Part shown: positions 1 to 5,796 of the stretch, piece by piece
How the letters are laid out: each line of letters starts with the position of its first letter
Numbering within the stretch: position 1 is the first letter of the stretch
From: Rhizobacter sp.
Lineage (GTDB): Bacteria; Pseudomonadota; Gammaproteobacteria; Burkholderiales; Burkholderiaceae_C
NCBI GenBank assembly: GCA_025360945.1
Contig: JANYBE010000275.1
Location: forward strand, 1 to 7,272
Length of the DNA: 7,272 nucleotides
Direction of reading: 5' to 3'
Made by a program: the position numbers and the translations under genes
Notes under the pieces: generated by a model
What the model was told of the DNA's origin: nothing
What the model saw: only the letters and a program-made list of their open reading frames with translations
The model's database searches: none

Positions 1-164
1 ACCGGCTTGTCGTGCTCGACAAGGGCCGCATCGTCGAACAGGGCGATCACCGCAGCCTGCTCGCGCACGGCGGTCTCTACGCGCGGCTCTGGGCGCACCA
101 GAGCGGTGGCTTCCTCGGCGAGGAAGACGACGACGAACCAGTGCTTGCCGCCGTGGTTGGCTAA
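1..164 (+). CDS. ABC exporter, ATP-binding/permease subunit, C-terminal end (5' partial)
   Basis: The reading frame starting at base 3 encodes the last 53 residues of a protein and ends at TAA 162-164. It opens with RLVVLDKGRIVEQGDH, the strand and turn that follow the H-loop at the end of an ABC nucleotide-binding domain. The segment HGGLYARLWAHQSGGFL is the usual end of fused permease-ATPase exporters of the MsbA/ABCB type, which act as dimers in the inner membrane. An acidic tail (GEEDDDEP) follows. Walker A, Walker B, the signature motif and the membrane domain all lie left of the window, so the substrate cannot be inferred. The stop codon shares bases with the stop of the convergent DUF2127 gene. 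The family call is firm; the subfamily is inference. Confidence 0.88.
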   Translation, partial: RLVVLDKGRIVEQGDHRSLLAHGGLYARLWAHQSGGFLGEEDDDEPVLAAVVG

Positions 165-622
165 GCTCTCGCGCGGCGCCGCAGCATCCGTACCAGGTAG
201 GCGATGACCGCCACGTTGAGCGTCAGCGTGGCGGCCTTGGTCCAGCTCGGCTTGTGCAAGAGCTCGTAGACCTCGATCGGCACATAGATGCCGCCGCTGA
301 CCACGCCCAGCCACTCGGCCCAGCGGCGCTCGAACCACAGGCCGTAGCCCTCGGTCAGACGGATTGTCGAATACACAAGCGCCAGCGCCACACCGAGCCA
401 CAGGCGCGCGTCGGTCACGTGCTCGGCCGCGTCGAGAAATATGCCGGCGTAGTGCTCGGCGGGGTCGATATGCAGCCGGGTCACCAGCGACACCGCGACA
501 TGCGCGACGTCGCGGTGCAGCAGTGTCAGCAGGCCGAAGCCGGCACCGAGAACGATGATGCCCTTGAAGGCTTCCATCAGCGCGACGGCCTGCATCGCGC
601 GGCGGTTTGAATCAATGTTCAA
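161..622 (-). CDS. DUF2127 family inner-membrane protein
   Basis: This encodes a 153-residue hydrophobic protein matching the DUF2127 family, whose function is unknown. Visible hydrophobic segments lie near residues 16-35, 73-88, 102-117 and 130-145. The conserved-looking block RLTEGYGLWFERRWAEWLG (about residues 88-106), followed by GGIYVPIEVYELL, is the family hallmark. The C-terminus is strongly basic (RMLRRRARA), as expected for a cytoplasmic tail. The TTG at 622 is chosen as start because a GAGGG Shine-Dalgarno sequence (629-633) sits 6 bases upstream. The in-frame ATG at 595 lacks a comparable site but would still keep all membrane segments. The frame stays open upstream to 928, but that part is antisense to the Ser-Pro repeat of the neighbouring lipoprotein gene and gives a low-complexity Ala-Met run, so it is excluded. 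The stop overlaps that of the ABC exporter gene. Confidence 0.82.
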   Translation of the reverse strand: MNIDSNRRAMQAVALMEAFKGIIVLGAGFGLLTLLHRDVAHVAVSLVTRLHIDPAEHYAGIFLDAAEHVTDARLWLGVALALVYSTIRLTEGYGLWFERRWAEWLGVVSGGIYVPIEVYELLHKPSWTKAATLTLNVAVIAYLVRMLRRRARA

Positions 623-732
623 GGGCAGCCCTCGGGTTGGTGACGATCGGTAAGTTGTACAGCGAGTGCCGATGATTTCACACATGGGGACGGGTCCTCG
701 CGTCAACAATGCCCCAGCTGATCGGAGCACGA

Positions 733-1836
733 ATGACGCAACGGGATCGACGCACAGCGCTGATGACGCTTTCGGTGCTGTGGCTGGCCGCGTGCGGCGG
801 TGGTGGGTCGGGGTCGGCCGTAATGACCTCGCCACCACTTTCGACTTCGCCATCGCCATCGCCATCGCCATCGCCATCGCCATCGCGGCCATCGCCGAAC
901 CCACCCAATGCGGCGCCTTCGCCCGCACCCACCAGCGCCAGCTACGGCAACTTCACCAGTGCCGCTGTCGGTGTCGGCGCGGCGTTGAACGGTGCCCTCG
1001 CGTTCCCGGCCAGTCATGCCTGGAACACTGACATCTCGGCGTCCGCGGTCGACCCGAACTCCGACGCGCTGATCTCCGGCATCGGTCTGGCCACCGGGCT
1101 GCACCCGGACTTCGGTGCCGGCCTGTACAACGGCTCGCCCATCGGCATTCCGTATGTCGTTGTCGCCGGCACGCAGACGCGCGTTGCGGTGACTTGGACG
1201 GCGTACGGCAGCGAGGGCGATCCCGGTCCATAACCGATCCCGGTGAGCGCGCCGGTCGAAGGCGCGCCCGACACGACCGGCGATCGCCACGTGCTGGTGA
1301 TCGATCGCGACAACAACCGGCTCTACGAACTGGACCGTGCGTTCGTCAATGCCGACGGTTCATGGAACGCTGACAGTGGCAACAACGTGCGCCCGAGCGC
1401 GCAGCCCGGCTGGACGAGTGCCGACGCGGGCGGGTTGCCGATCTTCCCGGGGCTTGCGCGCTACGAGGAAGCCGCTCTCGGTCCCGGCGGCATCCGCCAC
1501 GCGCTGCGCTTCACCGTGCAGCACTCGCGCCGCGAGTACGTGGCGCCGGCCTCGCACTGGGCCTCGTCGAACACTGGCACGAACCTGGTGCCCATGAGCA
1601 TGCGCGTGCGCCTGAAGGCGAGCTTCGCCATTCCCTCGGGCTTCAGTGCCGAGACACGCGCCTTGCTGAGCGCGATGCAGAGCTACGGCATGATCGTCGC
1701 CGACAACGGTAGCAACTGGTACGTGAGCGGCGCGCCCGACGAGCGCTGGAACAACGACGCGCTGGTAAGCGAGCTATCGCAGGTGAAGGGCAGCGACTTC
1801 GAGGTCGTTCGGATGGACGGGCTGGTCGCCGGATAA
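733..1836 (+). pseudogene. Conserved lipoprotein gene interrupted by one in-frame TAA codon
   Basis: One continuous frame of 368 codons is broken only by TAA at 1231-1233 (codon 167). The ATG at 733 is chosen over the one at 709 because GGAG (724-727) lies 5 bases before it and a compact lipoprotein signal peptide follows, with lipobox LAAC and acylated Cys21. A glycine-rich linker and Ser/Pro tract (about residues 35-65) would tether the protein to a membrane. The domain then begins near residue 70. Before the stop it reads GIPYVVVAGTQTRVAVTW and ...EGDPGP; after it come PIPVSAPVEG, HVLVIDRDNNRLYEL (187-200), ARYEEAALG, IRHALRFTV and YGMIVADNGSNWYVSGAPD (318-336). These blocks belong together in one secreted family I recall as uncharacterised, where DPGPYPIP is the usual text, so a Tyr codon has probably become TAA. 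The downstream half is intact, but an in-frame GTG at 1243 has no visible ribosome site. This is either a recent nonsense mutation or a sequence error. Confidence 0.85.
847..886 (+). repeat. Hexanucleotide tandem repeat (TCGCCA)6 coding Ser-Pro dipeptides
   Basis: Six perfect head-to-tail copies of TCGCCA occupy 847-882, followed by a partial copy to 886. They lie in frame within the lipoprotein gene and encode (Ser-Pro)6 just after the lipobox and glycine stretch, so they form an extended periplasmic or surface linker. Because the unit is 6 bases, copy-number change would lengthen or shorten the linker by dipeptides without a frameshift. The flanks (TCGACT before; GGCCATCGCCGAAC after) look like decayed relatives of the unit. 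Confidence 0.95.
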
Positions 1837-1861
1837 ACTGAGAGTGTGCTCTGATACAGGC

Positions 1862-2284
1862 ATGAACTCACCGCGTCCGATCGTTCTGACCTTCCTCGCC
1901 GCGTATGGCGTGGTCCTCGCCGTGATGGGCGCGCTCGATGCCGTCTGGCTAGGCTGGCTCGCGATTGACTTCTACCGGCGCGAACTCGGGGCGCTGATGA
2001 CGGACTCGGTGCGCGTCGTGCCGGCGGCGCTGTACTACCTGGGGTTCCCTGCGGCGATCGTCTTCCTGGCGCTCACACCGAAGCCAGGATCCCTCGGCAG
2101 CGCGGCGTTGCGCAGCGCGGTGCTGGGCACGGCGGCCTTTGGCGTCTATGACCTCACCAACCTCGCGACGCTGCGCGGCTACAGCGTGTCGATGACCATC
2201 GCGGACATGGCATGGGGAACGTTCGCGAGCGCGCTCGGCGGCTGCGCCGCGTACCTGCTCGTCATCGCGAAGCGGCCGCGCTGA
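1862..2284 (+). CDS. DUF2177 family membrane protein
   Basis: This encodes a 140-residue, very hydrophobic protein with four likely transmembrane segments (about residues 8-35, 53-72, 84-104 and 112-135). It matches DUF2177, a family of unknown function and similar length. Family landmarks visible here are ALDAVWLGWLAIDFYRRELG (25-44), the YYLGFP block (58-63), GVYDLTNLATLRGY (94-107) and IADMAWGTFASAL (113-125). The ATG at 1862 gives the normal family N-terminus. A GTG at 1844 would add only six residues and has no better ribosome site. Neither start has a strong Shine-Dalgarno sequence (only ACAGG immediately before the ATG). It starts 25 bases after the broken lipoprotein gene on the same strand, so it could be read from the same transcript. 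Its last 23 bases overlap the 3' end of the convergent dehydrogenase gene. Confidence 0.85.
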   Translation: MNSPRPIVLTFLAAYGVVLAVMGALDAVWLGWLAIDFYRRELGALMTDSVRVVPAALYYLGFPAAIVFLALTPKPGSLGSAALRSAVLGTAAFGVYDLTNLATLRGYSVSMTIADMAWGTFASALGGCAAYLLVIAKRPR

Positions 2285-3584
2285 CGCGCCAAATCACGTT
2301 GCCGACATCGTCGGCCACCAGCAGCGCGCCGCGCTTGTCGATCGCCACGCCTACCGGCCGGCCATTGGCCTTGCCGTCGTCGCTCAGAAAGCCGCTCAGC
2401 ACATCGATCGGCGCGCCGTTCGGGCGACCTGCCGCAAAGGGCACGAAGACGACCTTGTAGCCGCTGTGGGGCTTGCGGTTCCACGACCCGTGCTGACCCA
2501 CGAACATGCCGCTGGCGAAGCGCGCCGGCAAGCTCGTTCCCGCGGACGCGGCCAGCCCCAGCGACGCGGTATGCGGCCCCAGCGCGTAGTCCGGCGCGAT
2601 TGCCTTCGCGACCAGGTCGGGGCGCTGCGGTTGCACGCGCTCGTCGACATGATTTCCGAAATAGCTGTACGGCCAGCCGTAGAAGCCGCCGTCGCGCACC
2701 GAGGTGAGGTAGTCGGGCACCAGGTCGCTGCCGATCTCGTCGCGCTCGTTGGCAACCGTCCAGAGCACTCCGGTGGTCGACTCCCAGGCCATGCCGTTCG
2801 GGTTGCGGATGCCGCTGGCGAAGACGCGGTGCGCGCCAGTCGCGATATCAATCTCCCAGATCGCGGCCCGGCCGTCTTCGACGAACATGCCATTCTCGCC
2901 GACATTGCTGTTCGACCCAACGCTCGCGTAAAGCTTGTGGCCGTCGAGGCTGGCGAGGATGTTCTTTGTCCAGTGGTGGTTGATCGGCCCGGCCGGCAGA
3001 TCGGCGACGCGCTGTCCCTGCGCATCGATGTGGGTCGCGCCGGTGGTGTACGGGTAGCGCACGATCCCGTCGGTGTTGGCGATGTAGAGCGTGTTGCCCA
3101 CCAGCGCCATGCCGATCGGCGAGGCCAGGTTCTCGATGAAGACGCTGCGCGTTTCGGCCACGCCGTCGCCATCCGCATCGCGCAATAGCGTGATGCGGTT
3201 CGCACTGTTTGTGACGGCGCCGGCACGCTTCATCACCAAGCCCATCACCCAGCCGCGAAATCCCTTCGCATCATCGGGCTTGGGTGGCGCATTCGACTCG
3301 GCGACCAGCACGTCGCCATTGGGCAGCACGTACACCCAGCGCGGATGATCGAGGCCGGTGGCGAAAGCGTTCACCGCCGTACCGCTCGCCGCGGTTGGCA
3401 TCGCCCCGGGCGCCCAGCCCCGGGCCGGTGCGATGTTGACCGTGGGCAGCAGCGTTTCGCTCGGTGCCGGCAGCGTCGGGTTCGGCCCGGTGCCGGCCGC
3501 GACCGGCAGGCGGGCCACGTCGCCGCAGGCGGCAAGGCCCAGAACTGCAAGCACGAGGGTCGGGGTCAGGGGTGCGCGGATCAT
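2262..3584 (-). CDS. PQQ-dependent sugar (sorbosone-type) dehydrogenase, lipoprotein
   Basis: This encodes a 440-residue exported protein of the soluble glucose/L-sorbosone dehydrogenase beta-propeller family, which oxidises sugars or aldoses with PQQ in the periplasm. The N-terminus is a lipoprotein signal ending in LAAC (Cys20). Gly follows the Cys and no Asp sits at +2, which suggests outer-membrane anchoring. Family motifs in order are HPRWVYVLPNGDVLVAESN (80-98), GPINHHWTKNI (199-209), GSNSNVGENG (223-232), GIRNPNGMAW (258-267), ANERDEIGSDLVPDYLTSV (278-296), GGFYGWPYSYFG (299-310) and FVGQHGSWNR (361-370). By comparison with soluble glucose dehydrogenase, the His in NHHW and Arg260 of RNPNG are the probable catalytic and PQQ-contacting residues; this is inference. 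The ATG at 3584 is preferred because it directly precedes the signal peptide and GAGG lies 3 bases upstream. The longer reading frame to 3659 adds only Arg-rich sequence. The actual substrate is not determinable. Confidence 0.9.
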   Translation of the reverse strand: MIRAPLTPTLVLAVLGLAACGDVARLPVAAGTGPNPTLPAPSETLLPTVNIAPARGWAPGAMPTAASGTAVNAFATGLDHPRWVYVLPNGDVLVAESNAPPKPDDAKGFRGWVMGLVMKRAGAVTNSANRITLLRDADGDGVAETRSVFIENLASPIGMALVGNTLYIANTDGIVRYPYTTGATHIDAQGQRVADLPAGPINHHWTKNILASLDGHKLYASVGSNSNVGENGMFVEDGRAAIWEIDIATGAHRVFASGIRNPNGMAWESTTGVLWTVANERDEIGSDLVPDYLTSVRDGGFYGWPYSYFGNHVDERVQPQRPDLVAKAIAPDYALGPHTASLGLAASAGTSLPARFASGMFVGQHGSWNRKPHSGYKVVFVPFAAGRPNGAPIDVLSGFLSDDGKANGRPVGVAIDKRGALLVADDVGNVIWRVSAAASR

Positions 3585-3636
3585 GATCCTCACTCTCGCC
3601 CCGCGACGCAGCGGCGTCTGTAGTCCGGTGCCGCGT

Positions 3637-3652
3637 GCGGGCGTCGGCCCGC
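3637..3652 (-). other. GC-rich hairpin between dbpA and the dehydrogenase gene
   Basis: A perfect inverted repeat, GCGGGC-loop-GCCCGC with a 4-base loop, lies 17 bases beyond the dbpA stop and 52 bases before the dehydrogenase start. No T-run follows on the minus strand, so it does not meet the pattern of an intrinsic terminator. It could stabilise the dbpA mRNA end, attenuate read-through, or be chance in GC-rich sequence. Confidence 0.35.
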
Positions 3653-3668
3653 GTCGCACCGCGACGAC

Positions 3669-5078
3669 TCAATCGGCCAGCAAACGCACTTTCACCTTCT
3701 TGCCTTTGACCTTGCCGGCGGCGAGCCGCTTTACCGCTTGGTCGGCGATCTGGCGGTCCACCGCGACGTAGGTCGAGAACTCATTTACGACGATCTTGCC
3801 GATCTGGCTGCCGTCGAACCCGGCCTCGCCGGTGAGCGCACCCAGCACGTCGCCGGGGCGGATCTTCTCCTTGCGCCCGCCCACGATGTGCAGCGTCACC
3901 ATCGGCGGCTGCAGACGACCGCCCGCTGCGGGCGTCAGCTCGGCGAGCGGATGCCAATCGGTCTCGGTGCCCTGCACCTGCTCGATCTTGCCGACGCTGC
4001 CCATCTCGTCCAAGCTGGCCAAGCTCAATGCGAGGCCTTGCGCGTCGACGCGCCCGGTGCGGCCGATGCGGTGGATATGCACCTGCGGGTCGGGTGTGAT
4101 GTCGACATTGATCACCGCTTCGAGCTGCGCGATGTCCAGTCCGCGCGCCGCGACGTCGGTGGCGACCAGCACCGAGCAGCTGCGGTTCGCGAACTGGATC
4201 AGCACCTGGTCGCGGTCACGCTGCTCGAGTTCGCCGTGCAGCGCGCTTGCCGAGAAGCCTTGCGCGGCCAGCACGTCGGCGAGGTCACGGCACTGCTGGC
4301 GCGTGTTGCAGAACGCAATCGTGCTGACGGGCCGAAAGTGCGCGAGCAGCAGAGCCACGGCGTGCAGCCGTTCGTTGTCACGCACCTCGTAAAAGCGCTG
4401 TTCGATCTTGCCCGCCGCGTGCTGTGAGTCCACCTTCACGGTCTTCGGCGTGCGCATGAACTTCTGGCTCATCTCGGCGATGCCGTCCGGATAAGTGGCC
4501 GAGAACAGCAGGGTCTGGCGCTGCTTCGGGCATTGCTTGGCGATCGTCGCGATGTCGTCGTGAAAGCCCATGTCAAGCATGCGATCGGCTTCGTCGAGCA
4601 CCAGCGTCTTTAGGTCGCCCAGCACCAGCGTGCCCCGCGTCAGGTGGTCAATGATGCGACCCGGCGTGCCCACGACGATATGCGCGCCGTGCTCCAGGCT
4701 CGCGCGCTGCGTATGCATTGGCGCGCCGCCGCACAGCGTCAGCGTCTTGATGTTGTCCTCGCTGCGCGCCAGGCGCCGCACCTCGGTCGCTACTTGGTCG
4801 GCGAGTTCGCGGGTCGGGCACAGCACGAGCGCTTGCACCGCGTTGTTCGGGCGATCCAGCGTGGCCAGCAGCGCGAGCGCGAACGCGGCGGTCTTGCCGC
4901 TGCCTGTCTTGGCCTGCACGATCAGATCGTGTCCGGCCAGCGCGGTCGGCAGGCTTGCGGCCTGCACCGGCGTCATGGCCAGGTAGCCGAGCTGCGTCAG
5001 ATTGGCAAGCTGGGCGGGCGCCAGCGCAAGGGCGCTGAAAGCCTGCTTCGAGTCGAGGATGTCGGGTGCGTCGGTCAT
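3669..5078 (-). CDS. dbpA: ATP-dependent DEAD-box RNA helicase DbpA
   Basis: This encodes a 469-residue DEAD-box helicase with every core motif intact: Q motif with MTPVQ (35-39), motif I AKTGSGKT (56-63), Ia PTREL (88-92), Ib TPGR (138-141), II DEAD (162-165), III SAT (193-195), V ARGLDI (311-316) and VI HRIGRTGR (336-343). The C-terminal domain (about 391-467), with VTLHIVGGRKEKIRPGDVLG, FDGSQIGKIVV and YVAVDR, is the RNA-binding domain that distinguishes DbpA from other DEAD-box proteins. In E. coli it recognises hairpin 92 of 23S rRNA and DbpA acts late in 50S subunit assembly. Length is close to E. coli DbpA (457). The start is forced: an in-frame TAA lies 6 bases upstream of this ATG, and the Q motif begins soon after. 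No properly spaced Shine-Dalgarno sequence is present. The gene is divergent from the small ORF at 5223 and upstream of the dehydrogenase gene on the same strand. Confidence 0.95.
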   Translation of the reverse strand: MTDAPDILDSKQAFSALALAPAQLANLTQLGYLAMTPVQAASLPTALAGHDLIVQAKTGSGKTAAFALALLATLDRPNNAVQALVLCPTRELADQVATEVRRLARSEDNIKTLTLCGGAPMHTQRASLEHGAHIVVGTPGRIIDHLTRGTLVLGDLKTLVLDEADRMLDMGFHDDIATIAKQCPKQRQTLLFSATYPDGIAEMSQKFMRTPKTVKVDSQHAAGKIEQRFYEVRDNERLHAVALLLAHFRPVSTIAFCNTRQQCRDLADVLAAQGFSASALHGELEQRDRDQVLIQFANRSCSVLVATDVAARGLDIAQLEAVINVDITPDPQVHIHRIGRTGRVDAQGLALSLASLDEMGSVGKIEQVQGTETDWHPLAELTPAAGGRLQPPMVTLHIVGGRKEKIRPGDVLGALTGEAGFDGSQIGKIVVNEFSTYVAVDRQIADQAVKRLAAGKVKGKKVKVRLLAD

Positions 5079-5083
5079 CCCCG

Positions 5084-5111
5084 ATTATCGGTACAGCGTT
5101 GTAGCTGACAT
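5084..5111 (-). promoter_or_regulatory. Candidate dbpA promoter, possibly giving a leaderless mRNA
   Basis: On the minus strand a GATAAT element (5084-5089, five of six matches to TATAAT) lies 16 bases downstream of ATGTCA (5106-5111, four of six matches to TTGACA). Only five bases (CGGGG) separate GATAAT from the dbpA ATG. Transcription would therefore start at or next to the A of the start codon. The absence of a spaced ribosome site agrees with a leaderless transcript. This was identified by eye and the -35 match is weak. Confidence 0.35.
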
Positions 5112-5222
5112 GCACATTGGAATTTCACTGACACGACCCATCGAAACGACCCGACATCAGTGCGCACTGGCGCCGCCGATAGTTCAATCACGCGCCGATC
5201 GCACCGCAGGAGCCGAAAAATC

Positions 5223-5417
5223 ATGAACGCTTCATACGAAATCAGATTCCAGTCCTTGTTCCACGAGGGCAGGGCACTCTCGTTTCCCTGTGACGAGCAA
5301 GGCCATGTTGCGATGGATTCACTCAGCGACCGGGCACGCGAGAACTATCTCTACGCGCGCGCAGTGATCGGCCGCGAATACGCCTACCCGATGGTGCGAC
5401 CGGCGCTGGCGCACTGA
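5223..5417 (+). CDS. Small conserved hypothetical protein (64 aa)
   Basis: This encodes a 64-residue protein of unknown function. An AGGAG ribosome site (5208-5212) lies 10 bases before the ATG, which argues that it is translated. The sequence is soluble and balanced rather than low-complexity: MNASYEIRFQSLFHEGRAL, then SFPCDEQGHVAMDSLSDRA and RENYLYARAVIGREYAYP. It has one Cys (in FPCD), no signal peptide and no membrane segment. It resembles from memory a small protein family common in Burkholderiales, where the FPCD and NYLYAR blocks are the constant parts. I know of no described function. It is divergent from dbpA across 144 bases and ends 13 bases before the convergent EF-hand gene. No clear promoter was found on the plus strand. 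Confidence 0.78.
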   Translation: MNASYEIRFQSLFHEGRALSFPCDEQGHVAMDSLSDRARENYLYARAVIGREYAYPMVRPALAH

Positions 5418-5430
5418 GCCACAACAGACC

Positions 5431-5796
5431 TCAACGTGACGCGTTTCGTGCGCGCACGAAGCGCTGAATATCCTCGAAGCTCACGCGCCCGCTGCGCGTC
5501 GTGTCGATCCGGTCGAACTCCCGCACCACCATCGTCCAGCCCGCGCGCGCCGCCTGCACGCGCGTCAGGCTCGCGCTGCGCGATGTATCCGCAGCGTCGA
5601 AGATCTCACGTAACTTCTGCTCGACCTTGGCCTGCAGCGCTGCGCCCGACGGCGAAGCCTGTGTGGGCGGCTTGCGCAGGGCTTGCGGTAGGTAGGGATC
5701 GCCGCCCTGCGGCAATTCGGCCGGCGACGGCGCGGCCACTGCAGTCGCGGCCACCAGCATCAGCGCGATGAAACCCGTGGTGCGCAACTTCGTCAT
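5431..5796 (-). CDS. Secreted small protein with two degenerate EF-hand motifs
   Basis: This encodes a 121-residue protein with a Sec signal peptide (basic MTKLR, hydrophobic core 8-20, likely cleavage around AVAA, residues 19-22), so it is probably periplasmic. After a Pro-rich linker come two helix-loop-helix units. Loop 1 (70-81, DTSRSASLTRVQ) keeps Asp at position 1, but positions 3 and 5 are Ser, the usual Gly6 is Ala and position 12 is Gln. Loop 2 (98-109, DTTRSGRVSFED) keeps Asp1, Gly6 and an acidic residue at 12, with Thr and Ser at 3 and 5. Calcium binding is therefore doubtful for loop 1 and weak at best for loop 2. The ATG overlaps the TGA of the S10 peptidase gene (ATGA), with GGGGG (5801-5805) as a possible ribosome site 4 bases upstream. 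This implies co-transcription and coupled translation. A role with the peptidase is inference from position only. Confidence 0.85.
   Translation of the reverse strand: MTKLRTTGFIALMLVAATAVAAPSPAELPQGGDPYLPQALRKPPTQASPSGAALQAKVEQKLREIFDAADTSRSASLTRVQAARAGWTMVVREFDRIDTTRSGRVSFEDIQRFVRARNASR

Noticed and set aside
623..732. Divergent promoters between the DUF2127 and lipoprotein genes, such as TTGACG on the minus strand
   Set aside because: No -10 element lies at suitable spacing from it, and other candidate pairs match too poorly to report.
623..928. Upstream extension of the DUF2127 frame, with a run of alternating Ala-Met residues
   Set aside because: It is the antisense translation of the (TCGCCA)6 repeat and lipoprotein signal region. 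It is low-complexity, and a better start with a ribosome site exists at 622.
703..1290. Minus-strand open frame of 195 codons opposite the lipoprotein gene
   Set aside because: It is Arg-rich shadow sequence with no family features, opposite a frame whose product is clearly conserved.
1243..1836. A separate 197-codon gene starting at GTG 1243
   Set aside because: There is no ribosome site before the GTG, it is in the same frame as the upstream half, and its sequence continues the same protein family. It is treated as the 3' part of the interrupted gene.
1841..1852. AGAG-TGTG-CTCT inverted repeat after the lipoprotein gene as a terminator
   Set aside because: The stem is only four base pairs with no T-run, within chance expectation.
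2466..3188. Plus-strand open frame of 240 codons opposite the dehydrogenase gene
   Set aside because: It is a GC-driven antisense shadow. The minus-strand product has a full set of family motifs, while this one has none.
3738..4427. Plus-strand open frame of 229 codons opposite dbpA
   Set aside because: It is an antisense shadow of the helicase C-terminal half with no recognisable domain.
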